A stretch of 39,290 bases of DNA from Bacteroidales bacterium. Lineage in GTDB: Bacteria > Bacteroidota > Bacteroidia > Bacteroidales > UBA12170. Under the pieces are notes generated by a model. The model searched no databases. It was not told the origin of the DNA and worked only from the letters and a program-made list of their open reading frames with translations. How positions within the stretch are numbered: position 1 is the first letter of the stretch; the number at the start of each line of letters is the position of its first letter. The stretch covers positions 1-39,290 of the forward strand of contig JAGGUP010000123.1 in NCBI GenBank assembly GCA_021158405.1, in the 5' to 3' direction. This document shows positions 23,909 through 30,989 of this stretch, in pieces. A program made the position numbers and the translations under genes.

Positions 23909-24769
23909 ATGAGATACTTGCTTCATTTTTTATGGAAGAATTCTGCGTTTATATTGTTTCTCATTTTGGAATTGATTTCACTGGTTTTTGTTGTTAACGG
24001 AAACAGACACCAGTCGGCTGTTTTTTCTACAGTTGCCAATCAATATGGAGGGAAAATATTTACCACCTATTCTAATTTCCGCAATTACTTCCATCTGAAA
24101 GATGCTAATGATCAGTTAGCGTATGAAAATGCTTTTTTAAAAGAAAAACTTCAAAAAGCATTATTTGAAATGGATAGCACCAATTTTCAATCGTTTGACA
24201 GTATTGATAGCACAATGTTTATTCAATCAGATTCTTTAAAACCACTTTTTGATTATATCCCGGCCAAGATTATCAGCAATTCTACCAACAGGCAAAAAAA
24301 TTACTTGATGTTAAACAAAGGTCGCAAACATGGTGTTAGGAAAAATATGGGTATTATTGGTCCGAACGGGATTGTTGGAGTTGTTTTTGAAACTTCTGAA
24401 GATTATTCAAGTGGAATTAGCTTGTTGAATATTAAGCAAAGCGTAAGTGTAAAACTAAAACATAATAACGAATTAGGCATTTTAATTTGGGATGGAATTT
24501 CTCCTCTGTTTGGTCAATTGGATGCCATTGAAAATTACGTTCCTATTTCTGTAGGCGACACGATAATTACGAGTGGATTTTCTCATATTTTTCCTGGTAA
24601 CGAATCTATTGGAACGGTAGCTGAATTTCGGGAAATGCCAGGGAATACCATCTGGTATATTAAAGTTAAATTTAGTACCGATTTCAAAAAGCTTTTTTGG
24701 GTAAATATTGCCCGAAACTTGAATTACGAACAACAAAAGGCTTTAGAAGCTGTTGAATTAGAAAATTGA
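23909..24769 (+). CDS. mreC: Rod shape-determining protein MreC
   Basis: A 286-residue periplasmic protein with one N-terminal membrane helix (SAFILFLILELISLVFVV), a coiled coil around residues 65-90 (NDQLAYENAFLKEKLQ), and the MreC beta domain (AKIISNSTNRQKNYLMLNKG, GIIGPNGIVGVV, IWDG, GDTIITSGFSHIFPG). It links MreB to the wall-synthesis enzymes. It follows mreB by 21 bases and its stop almost touches the mreD start. Confidence 0.95.
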   Translation: MRYLLHFLWKNSAFILFLILELISLVFVVNGNRHQSAVFSTVANQYGGKIFTTYSNFRNYFHLKDANDQLAYENAFLKEKLQKALFEMDSTNFQSFDSIDSTMFIQSDSLKPLFDYIPAKIISNSTNRQKNYLMLNKGRKHGVRKNMGIIGPNGIVGVVFETSEDYSSGISLLNIKQSVSVKLKHNNELGILIWDGISPLFGQLDAIENYVPISVGDTIITSGFSHIFPGNESIGTVAEFREMPGNTIWYIKVKFSTDFKKLFWVNIARNLNYEQQKALEAVELEN

Positions 24770-24774
24770 TAGGT

Positions 24775-25278
24775 ATGTTAATTAGAAACATAATTCGTTT
24801 TTTTGTAGTGTTGATATTGCAACTGTTGGTTTTTAATAATATCCAATTTAGTGGCTATATTAACCCCTTTTTCTATGTGTTGTTTATCTTGCTTTTACCA
24901 TTTGAAACTCCTCGTTGGTTAATGCTTGTTTCTGCATTTTTATTAGGCTTGACTGTTGATGTATTTGGTCATACTTATGGGATGCATGCGGCGGCAAGTG
25001 TCTTTATTGCTTTTATAAGACCGAATGTGGTTCGGTTCATCTATTCTAAAAAAGAGTATGAAGCAGGAGTGTTACCCGGAGTTGCACATTTGGGCTTTTC
25101 GTGGTTTTTATCTTATGCTTCCATCTTGATTTTTATACATCATTTTATTTATTTCTATTTGGAAGTTTTTAAGTTAAATGATTTCATGACTACCTTTTAT
25201 CGTGTGATCTATAGTAGTATTGCAACTTTAATTGTTATTATTGCAGAACAATTTCTATTTTATAAACGACGAAAATAA
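24775..25278 (+). CDS. mreD: Rod shape-determining protein MreD
   Basis: A polytopic inner-membrane protein of about 167 residues with five or six hydrophobic segments (RFFVVLILQLLVFNNIQF, PFFYVLFILLLPFETPRWL, and the typical GLTVDVFGHTYGMHAAASVF). It is the third component of the elongation complex. A TTG start three codons earlier overlaps the mreC stop, but ATG 24775 is the better start, five bases after that stop. Confidence 0.93.
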   Translation: MLIRNIIRFFVVLILQLLVFNNIQFSGYINPFFYVLFILLLPFETPRWLMLVSAFLLGLTVDVFGHTYGMHAAASVFIAFIRPNVVRFIYSKKEYEAGVLPGVAHLGFSWFLSYASILIFIHHFIYFYLEVFKLNDFMTTFYRVIYSSIATLIVIIAEQFLFYKRRK

Positions 25279-25288
25279 TTAGCCTAAA

Positions 25289-26410
25289 ATGAAAAATTTC
25301 AAAATCACTATATTGGCATTTATATCCATGTTATTTGTAACGGCTTGTAACAGTGGAATGGGTGCTAAAGATTTTACCATTCATGTTAAAATGGGTGGAC
25401 TACCTGAGGGGAAAGAACTGCTTTTGCAAGAGCGTGGCGAAACCGGATATGAAGTTATTGACACGGCTAAAGTTAAGGGAAACGAATATGTTTTTAAAGG
25501 AACTTTGGGACAACCCAAACTGGTTTATTTAACGAGTTCTGTTTTTCGTGGAGCGATTCCTGTTTTTGTGGAAGCCGGTGATATACAAGTCACTGCTCAC
25601 GTGGACAGCTTGGCTAAAGCAAAGATTATGGGTTCAGATGCCCACGATTTTTATGCTAAAATTAACGAAAAATTAGCTGATTTAGATAAAATCTGGCAAG
25701 ATTTTTATTACGGTCCTTATCGTGCGATGTCAAAGGATGAACAAGCATCAAACGAAGGCCAAGTCAATTTGCTTTATGATTCAGCTCAAACCTTAAAAGC
25801 ACATTTTTTAGAAACGGAATTGCTTAATAATGGCTCTCAACCTGCAACGCCTGTGATTGCTTTGAGTAATATTGACGATATGGATATTGTTGCCTCACAA
25901 GCTATATATGACAATTTAAGTCCAGAAGTTTTAAATTCAACTGATGCAAAGCGGATGTCTGACAGGATCTCTATTATCAAACGTTCCGCCATAGGACAGC
26001 CCCTTATCGATTTTACTATGAATGATACTTTAGGGAATCCGATTACGCTATCAGAATATGCGAATGGGAAATATGTATTGATCGATTTCTGGGCAGCCTG
26101 GTGTTCCCCTTGTCGCAGAGAGAATCCAAACGTAGTTGCTAATTTTAAAAAATATAGCGATAAAGGCTTTACTGTTTTTGGTGTTTCATTCGATCAAAAA
26201 AAGGAAAATTGGATAAAAGCCATTAAAGACGACGGATTGCTTTGGCAACAAGTTTCTGATTTACAAGGCTGGGCTAATGCAGCAGGGAAATTGTATGGAA
26301 TTCAATCTATACCTCAAAATATTTTACTCGATCCAAACGGGATTATTTTTGATAAAAACCTAAGAGGTCCCGCTTTGGGCGAAAAGCTTGAAGAGTTACT
26401 AGGAAAATAA
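25289..26410 (+). CDS. TlpA-like thiol-disulfide oxidoreductase lipoprotein with DUF4369-type N-terminus
   Basis: A 373-residue exported lipoprotein (lipobox LFVTACNSG, Cys20). The N-terminal beta-rich domain (GLPEGKELLLQERGE, DTAKVKGNEYVFKG, PVFVEAGDIQVTAHV) is the DUF4369 type, a helical linker follows, and residues 235-373 are a thioredoxin fold with FWAAWCSPCRRENPN (Cys272, Cys275) and the cis-Pro region SIPQNILLDPNG. It probably reduces or isomerises disulfides, or serves haem protein maturation, at the periplasmic side. It lies 10 bases after mreD and ends at a strong terminator, so it shares the mre transcript, where pbp2 and rodA often lie in related genomes. Confidence 0.92.
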   Translation: MKNFKITILAFISMLFVTACNSGMGAKDFTIHVKMGGLPEGKELLLQERGETGYEVIDTAKVKGNEYVFKGTLGQPKLVYLTSSVFRGAIPVFVEAGDIQVTAHVDSLAKAKIMGSDAHDFYAKINEKLADLDKIWQDFYYGPYRAMSKDEQASNEGQVNLLYDSAQTLKAHFLETELLNNGSQPATPVIALSNIDDMDIVASQAIYDNLSPEVLNSTDAKRMSDRISIIKRSAIGQPLIDFTMNDTLGNPITLSEYANGKYVLIDFWAAWCSPCRRENPNVVANFKKYSDKGFTVFGVSFDQKKENWIKAIKDDGLLWQQVSDLQGWANAAGKLYGIQSIPQNILLDPNGIIFDKNLRGPALGEKLEELLGK

Positions 26411-26426
26411 ATAGCTAAAAAAGAAT

Positions 26427-26465
26427 AAAAGCTTAGGATTGATTTTTCATTCCTAAGCTTTTTTA
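26427..26465 (+). terminator. Rho-independent terminator of the mre-tlpA operon
   Basis: Perfect 12-base arms AAAAGCTTAGGA and TCCTAAGCTTTT around a 12-base loop, followed by TTT, 16 bases after the TlpA-like stop. Confidence 0.85.
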
Positions 26466-26478
26466 TTTACATCGACCA

Positions 26479-26973
26479 ATGAATGACAGAAGTATAGTAT
26501 TTGATTATTTAAAACAACGTTCAATAGAATTTGAAATAATTGAACACCCTGCTGCGCCAACTATTTCGGAAGCCATGAAATATTGGAAAGATATAGAAGC
26601 TACACATTGTAAAAATCTGTTTTTTAGAAATCACAAAGGAAATAAGCATTATCTGGTCATTTTTGATGCACAACAACAATTGGCCATTCATGATTTAGAA
26701 AAGCGATTACAACAAGGTAAACTTTCTTTTGCTTCAGAAAAAAGAATGGCCAAATATTTAGCTATACAAGCGGGATCAGTCTCTCCTTTTGGACTGATAA
26801 ATGATAAAGAGAACCATGTTCATCTTTTTTTGGATTCTCAGCTACTAAAAGCGCAGAAAATTAGTTTTCATCCAAATGATAATACGGCATCAATCGTGCT
26901 TTCGTTCTCCGATTTTTTGAGGTATTTGGAATCTATTGGAAATAGTTTTGAGTTTATCGAATTATATGAATAA
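26479..26973 (+). CDS. YbaK/ProX-type aminoacyl-tRNA deacylase
   Basis: A 164-residue trans-editing enzyme that hydrolyses mischarged Ala- or Cys-tRNA(Pro). EHPAAPTISEAM, the catalytic-lysine segment HCKNLFFRN, and GSVSPFGLIND with the glycine-rich substrate loop are the family's motifs, in the order seen in ProX/PrdX. It stands alone between the mre-operon terminator and the convergent queA. The aminoacyl specificity cannot be read directly; Ala-tRNA(Pro) is the commoner case for this branch. Confidence 0.88.
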   Translation: MNDRSIVFDYLKQRSIEFEIIEHPAAPTISEAMKYWKDIEATHCKNLFFRNHKGNKHYLVIFDAQQQLAIHDLEKRLQQGKLSFASEKRMAKYLAIQAGSVSPFGLINDKENHVHLFLDSQLLKAQKISFHPNDNTASIVLSFSDFLRYLESIGNSFEFIELYE

Positions 26974-26974
26974 A

Positions 26975-27006
26975 AAAGGCTGCATTCATTTAAGAAAGCA
27001 ACCTTT
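26975..27006. terminator. Possible bidirectional terminator between the deacylase gene and queA
   Basis: AAAGG-TGC and GCA-CCTTT arms pair with one C/A mismatch around a loop of about 14 bases. Read on the minus strand it is followed by TTTTTA, so it may mainly serve queA. Confidence 0.45.
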
Positions 27007-27028
27007 AGATGTGTTTTATATTCTAGTT

Positions 27029-28075
27029 TTATAGAATTAACATGGCATCTCCATAAGTGAAGAAGCTGTATTTTTCTTTAATAGCAACTTTATAAGCATC
27101 CATAATAAAATCATAACCTCCAAAGGCGGCTGCCATCATCAACATTGATGAATAAGGCAAATGCAAATTAGTTATCATAGCATTGGCGATTTTAAAATCG
27201 TATTGTGGGAAAATAAAGCGATTTGTCCAACCATCGAAAGGTTTTACATGTCCTGAAATGGAAGTAGAGGATTCCATGGCCTTCATTACCGTAGTTCCCA
27301 CTGCACAAACGCGATGCTTTCCATCGATCGATTTATTAATTATATCTGCGGCTTCCTGACTGATAAATAATTCTTCCGAATCCATTTTATGTTTTGTAAG
27401 ATCCTCAACCTCAATGGCACGAAAATTACCTAGTCCGGCATGCAGTGTGATTTCCGAAAAATTAATACCTTGAAGTTCAAGGCGTTTTAATATTTCGCGA
27501 CTAAAATGCAGTCCTGCAGTTGGAGCAACAACAGCCCCTTCGTATTTTGCATAAATAGTTTGATAACGCTCATCATCAATAGGCTCAATAGGGCGTTCAT
27601 GCACTTTTGGTAAAGGAGTTTCACCTAAGCGTTTTAATGTGTTTTTAAATTCCTCATAAGGTCCGTCAAATAAAAAGCGTAAGGTGCGGCCACGAGAGGT
27701 TGTGTTGTCAATTACTTCGGCTACAAGCTCATCGTTCCCAAAATATAATTTATTTCCGATACGGATTTTTCTGGCAGGATCCACTAACACGTCCCATAAG
27801 CGCGATTCGCGATTCAATTCGCGTAATAAAAAAACTTCGATTTTAGCACCTGTTTTTTCTTTCTCACCATGTAAGCGAGCAGGAAATACTTTTGTGTTAT
27901 TCAAAGTAAACACGTCACCATCACTAAAGTATTCGAGAATATCTTTAAAATTACGATGTTCGATTTTTTTGGTATCACGATGTAAAACCATCAAACGTGA
28001 TTCGTCACGATTTTCGATTGGATAGTTAGCAATTAATTCGTCGGGTAAATTAAACTTGAATTTTGATAGTTTCAT
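27029..28075 (-). CDS. queA: S-adenosylmethionine:tRNA ribosyltransferase-isomerase
   Basis: Transfers and isomerises the ribosyl group of SAM onto preQ1-modified tRNA to give epoxyqueuosine. The 348 residues start with [25 protein letters not shown] and contain [30 protein letters not shown]-type sequence (here [17 protein letters not shown]) and [12 protein letters not shown], all typical of QueA. The length is normal. It is a single minus-strand unit; no preQ1 riboswitch is seen in the 150 bases upstream. The other queuosine genes are not in this window. Confidence 0.95.
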   Translation of the reverse strand: MKLSKFKFNLPDELIANYPIENRDESRLMVLHRDTKKIEHRNFKDILEYFSDGDVFTLNNTKVFPARLHGEKEKTGAKIEVFLLRELNRESRLWDVLVDPARKIRIGNKLYFGNDELVAEVIDNTTSRGRTLRFLFDGPYEEFKNTLKRLGETPLPKVHERPIEPIDDERYQTIYAKYEGAVVAPTAGLHFSREILKRLELQGINFSEITLHAGLGNFRAIEVEDLTKHKMDSEELFISQEAADIINKSIDGKHRVCAVGTTVMKAMESSTSISGHVKPFDGWTNRFIFPQYDFKIANAMITNLHLPYSSMLMMAAAFGGYDFIMDAYKVAIKEKYSFFTYGDAMLIL

Positions 28076-28231
28076 ATATGGCTGTCTAATAAAACACTTT
28101 GTTTACGTTTGCTCTCTTTTTTATGAAAGATGCGCTCATTTTAAACGGGGTGCAAAAGTAATGTATTTTTGGTCTCGTGTCAAGACTTAAATGATTTATT
28201 TTAAAGTTGTTCCATCTACTGCTATTTTTAA

Positions 28232-28594
28232 CTAGGAGTCAAAATCATTGCGCTTTACAATCATTACTTTATTATCGCCTAGTTTTAAGTAGCCGTATTC
28301 GTAACAAAAAAAGTAGACATGCCCTTTCTTTGTTGTATAAGTAGAAGTATAATAATCGTAATTAAACCCTGCATTTGTAAAAGAAATAGTGGAGACAATT
28401 TTCTTATTTATCTGGCCACTAATATTTTCTAAAAGTTTTCTGTTTCTGCGTAAAATTCCGTTAATGCGACGAATGTGATTTTCGGAACCGGCATTTTTTT
28501 CATTGTTATAAGCATTTCGACATTGATCTGAACAAAATTTTTTATCAATACGGCCATTTATTGATTCATGGCAAAACAAACATAAACGTTCCAT
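28232..28594 (-). CDS. Small zinc-finger protein of unknown function
   Basis: A protein of 120 residues. It opens MERLCLFCHESINGRIDKKF followed by CSDQCRNAYNNEKN, a C-x2-C plus C-x3-C treble-clef or zinc-ribbon pair as in short DUF2116-like proteins. The rest (HIRRINGILRRNRKLLENI, then beta-rich YYTSTYTTKKGHVYFFCYEYGYLKL) is found in small Bacteroidota proteins I cannot name. The open frame extends 19 residues upstream, but the Met at 28594 directly before the zinc site is the better start. DNA or RNA binding is a reasonable guess. Confidence 0.75.
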   Translation of the reverse strand: MERLCLFCHESINGRIDKKFCSDQCRNAYNNEKNAGSENHIRRINGILRRNRKLLENISGQINKKIVSTISFTNAGFNYDYYTSTYTTKKGHVYFFCYEYGYLKLGDNKVMIVKRNDFDS

Positions 28595-28677
28595 GGGAAG
28601 AAAATTTAAGGTGAAGAATAATTCTTTTAAAGTAAAAACCCGAAGATACAAAATTCTAAGGCCAAGTTTCCATTTTT

Positions 28678-28812
28678 TTAAATCAGTGAGCTATGATTTT
28701 GTTTTTCAAAATCATTTAGCCGAACTGATCCCGAGCGTTTACATTGAGCGACCTGTACTGAGCACAGTCGAAGTAAGCCGAAATGTAGCGAGGGATCTTA
28801 TGGGTTTTATTA
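28678..28812. repeat. Dispersed intergenic repeat, copy A
   Basis: The gap 28595-29035 holds no convincing gene. Its core matches 34745-34860: TTAAATCAGTGAG, then a hairpin ATGATTTTG-T5-CAAAATCAT (28693-28715), TTTAGCCGAACT, TTGAGC, AGTCGAA, GAGGGATCT and GTTTTATTAA. Copy A carries about 25 extra bases in the middle (containing GAGCACAGTCGAAG). A short plus-strand frame across it is a by-product. Confidence 0.8.
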
Positions 28813-29010
28813 AATCATTGAGTTCTTCCGGCCATGCCGGAATCGGTTCCCCGCATCTTGATGTGCATTAAAAAATTAAGATTCTATTGAGATACCTCGT
28901 CAGCTTGCTGCAAGGAGTTTCATTTGAAATGTTTCTCTCACCAAAAACACGGTTTTTATTTTGATTCGATAGAAATAGGGTGCTTTCATAATTTATAAGT
29001 GTTCTATTTG

Positions 29011-29018
29011 TATTTTTG
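29011..29018 (+). promoter_or_regulatory. Probable -7 element of hutH
   Basis: TATTTTTG fits TAnnTTTG and lies 17 bases before the start codon. No clear -33 TTTG is seen at the usual distance. Confidence 0.45.
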
Positions 29019-29035
29019 CAGGAATTAAAAAATAA

Positions 29036-30538
29036 ATGATGAACATTCATTATATCTCCAATCAGGAACTTGATATCGATACGGTAAAAATAATTCTTCA
29101 TGAAAATTATCAACTGGCTCTTTCAGAAGAATCTAAACGAAATATAACAAGTTGCCGAGATTACCTTGATGCCAAAATGAGCGAAAGTGAAGAACCTATT
29201 TATGGTATTAATACGGGTTTTGGTTCTTTATACGATCGCACTATTTCTAAGAATAATTTAGGTATTCTGCAAAAAAACCTAGTGATGTCGCATGCCTGTG
29301 GAACAGGAGAGGAAGTTCCGTTGGATGTGGTTAAGCTGATGATTTTTCTTAAAGTTCAATCGCTGTCCTATGGTAATTCAGGTGTACAATTATATACGGT
29401 TGAGCGTTTAATAGAGTTTTACAATAAAGACATATTACCACAAATATTTCAGTTGGGAAGTCTGGGTGCCAGTGGCGATTTGGCTCCTCTCGCTCATTTG
29501 GCCTTACCCTTAATTGGAATGGGAAAAGTGTATTTTGAAGGGGAGTTATATGAAGCGGAAGACATAAATAAAAAATTTGGTTGGGAACCCATTGTTCTTC
29601 AGTCTAAAGAAGGCTTGGCTCTTTTAAACGGAACTCAATTTATGGCTGCCTATGGAACTTATTTGCTTATAGAAGCGAAAAAATATATTTTTTTAGCTGA
29701 TTTTATTGGAGCTATCTCTCTTGATGCCTACGATGGCAGAATAGAACCTTTTCATCCAAAAGTGCATGAAATAAGACCACATAAAGGGCAAATAGACACA
29801 GCAAAAAATATTCGCGATATCCTGGAAGGAAGTGAGATTATTAATCAAACCAAGGTTCATGTTCAAGATCCGTATTCCTTCCGATGTATACCACAAGTGC
29901 ATGGAGCAACCAAAGATGCCTTGGATTATGTTCAAAAAGTGTTTGAAACAGAAATAAACTCGGCAACGGATAATCCAAATATTTTTCCAGAAGATGATCT
30001 GATTATTTCTGCAGGTAATTTTCATGGCCAACCTTTGGCAATTGCTTTGGATTTTTTTAGCATTGCTATGGCCGAATTGGGAAATATTTCTGAACGTCGA
30101 ATTTTTAGATTGATTTCAGGAAAAAGAGATCTCCCATCTTTCTTGGTTAAAGAGCCGGGTTTAAATAGTGGCTTTATGATTCCACAGTATACAGCGGCCT
30201 CTATAGTTAGTCAGAATAAACAATTGGCTGTTCCTGCTTCCACCGATAGTATTAGTTCATCTCAAGGACAAGAAGACCATGTGAGTATGGGCGCGAATGC
30301 GGCAACCAAGGCCTACAGAGTAATGGAAAACATCAAACGCATTCTTGCTATTGAATTATTTAATGGAGCTCAGGCGCTTGATTTTAGGCGTCCGTTGAAA
30401 TCTTCACCTGTAGTGGAAGATTTTATTGTTGCTTTTAGGCGGAATGTGGAGTTTGTTACTACAGACAAATTGATGCACAATGAAATTGAAAAGAGCATTG
30501 CCTTTCTGGAAAATTCGGATGTAGAAGATGAGGATTAA
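29036..30538 (+). CDS. hutH: Histidine ammonia-lyase (aromatic amino acid lyase family)
   Basis: Removes ammonia from histidine to give urocanate. The 500-residue protein has Tyr56 in IYGINTGFG, the self-processing Ala145-Ser146-Gly147 of the MIO group in GSLGASGDLAPL, NGTQFM, DPYSFRCIPQVHGA, and STDSISSSQGQEDHVSMG. Ser85-His86 in VMSHACGTG is the pair found in histidine-specific enzymes (Phe-Leu in plant PAL, His-Leu in TAL), so histidine is the likely substrate. No hutU, hutI or hutG is adjacent. The Rieske-like lipoprotein gene follows after four bases and may be co-transcribed. Confidence 0.9.
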   Translation: MMNIHYISNQELDIDTVKIILHENYQLALSEESKRNITSCRDYLDAKMSESEEPIYGINTGFGSLYDRTISKNNLGILQKNLVMSHACGTGEEVPLDVVKLMIFLKVQSLSYGNSGVQLYTVERLIEFYNKDILPQIFQLGSLGASGDLAPLAHLALPLIGMGKVYFEGELYEAEDINKKFGWEPIVLQSKEGLALLNGTQFMAAYGTYLLIEAKKYIFLADFIGAISLDAYDGRIEPFHPKVHEIRPHKGQIDTAKNIRDILEGSEIINQTKVHVQDPYSFRCIPQVHGATKDALDYVQKVFETEINSATDNPNIFPEDDLIISAGNFHGQPLAIALDFFSIAMAELGNISERRIFRLISGKRDLPSFLVKEPGLNSGFMIPQYTAASIVSQNKQLAVPASTDSISSSQGQEDHVSMGANAATKAYRVMENIKRILAIELFNGAQALDFRRPLKSSPVVEDFIVAFRRNVEFVTTDKLMHNEIEKSIAFLENSDVEDED

Positions 30539-30542
30539 TTAG

Positions 30543-30989
30543 ATGAAAACAAAAACGCTTTTGGTTTCTTTATTCATGGTTTTGTTTTTGGTCACTTGCC
30601 AAAAAGAGGCGTATACTCCTTTGCCTCATGTAGATGTTAATATTCAGATTTTCCCAAATTCAATACAGTATCTATCTCTTAATTCTATTGGTGGTTATGA
30701 ATATTTAACAGCGAATCCTCCAAGTCGGGGAATTATTGTGTACAGAATTGATCAAAGCAGTTTTGTTGCTTTTGAACGTACCTGTCCCTATGATCCTGAA
30801 GGTTGTTGTGAGGGAACTCAATGTTCCAGACTCGTCGTGGATGATGAAAGTCCATTTCTGATTTCCGACCCTTGTTGTGGCTCTCTTTATTTGATTTTGG
30901 ATGGAAGTAATGTGAGCGGACCTTCGCAATATCCTTTGAAACAATATCATACTTCTTTCGACGGAATATCTTTGCGTATTTACGACTAA
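30543..30989 (+). CDS. Rieske-like lipoprotein lacking the canonical histidines
   Basis: A 148-residue exported lipoprotein (lipobox FLVTCQKE, Cys20). The mature part has the layout of a small Rieske-like domain: IIVYRIDQSSFVAFERTCPY, then CCEGTQCSRL, and DPCCGSLYLILDGS. In true Rieske proteins the two clusters are C-x-H and C-x2-H; here CPY and CCGS stand in their place, so the His ligands appear to be lost. Six cysteines could form disulfides or an all-Cys metal site. It starts four bases after hutH and its stop overlaps that of the next, convergent gene by four bases. Confidence 0.7.
   Translation: MKTKTLLVSLFMVLFLVTCQKEAYTPLPHVDVNIQIFPNSIQYLSLNSIGGYEYLTANPPSRGIIVYRIDQSSFVAFERTCPYDPEGCCEGTQCSRLVVDDESPFLISDPCCGSLYLILDGSNVSGPSQYPLKQYHTSFDGISLRIYD

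Noticed and set aside
28076-28231. preQ1 riboswitch before queA
   Set aside because: No short H-type pseudoknot with the A-rich tail could be drawn in the region upstream of queA.
28593-28871. Plus-strand frame of 92 codons
   Set aside because: It overlaps the start of a zinc-finger gene and then runs through a dispersed repeat; composition and context do not support a protein.
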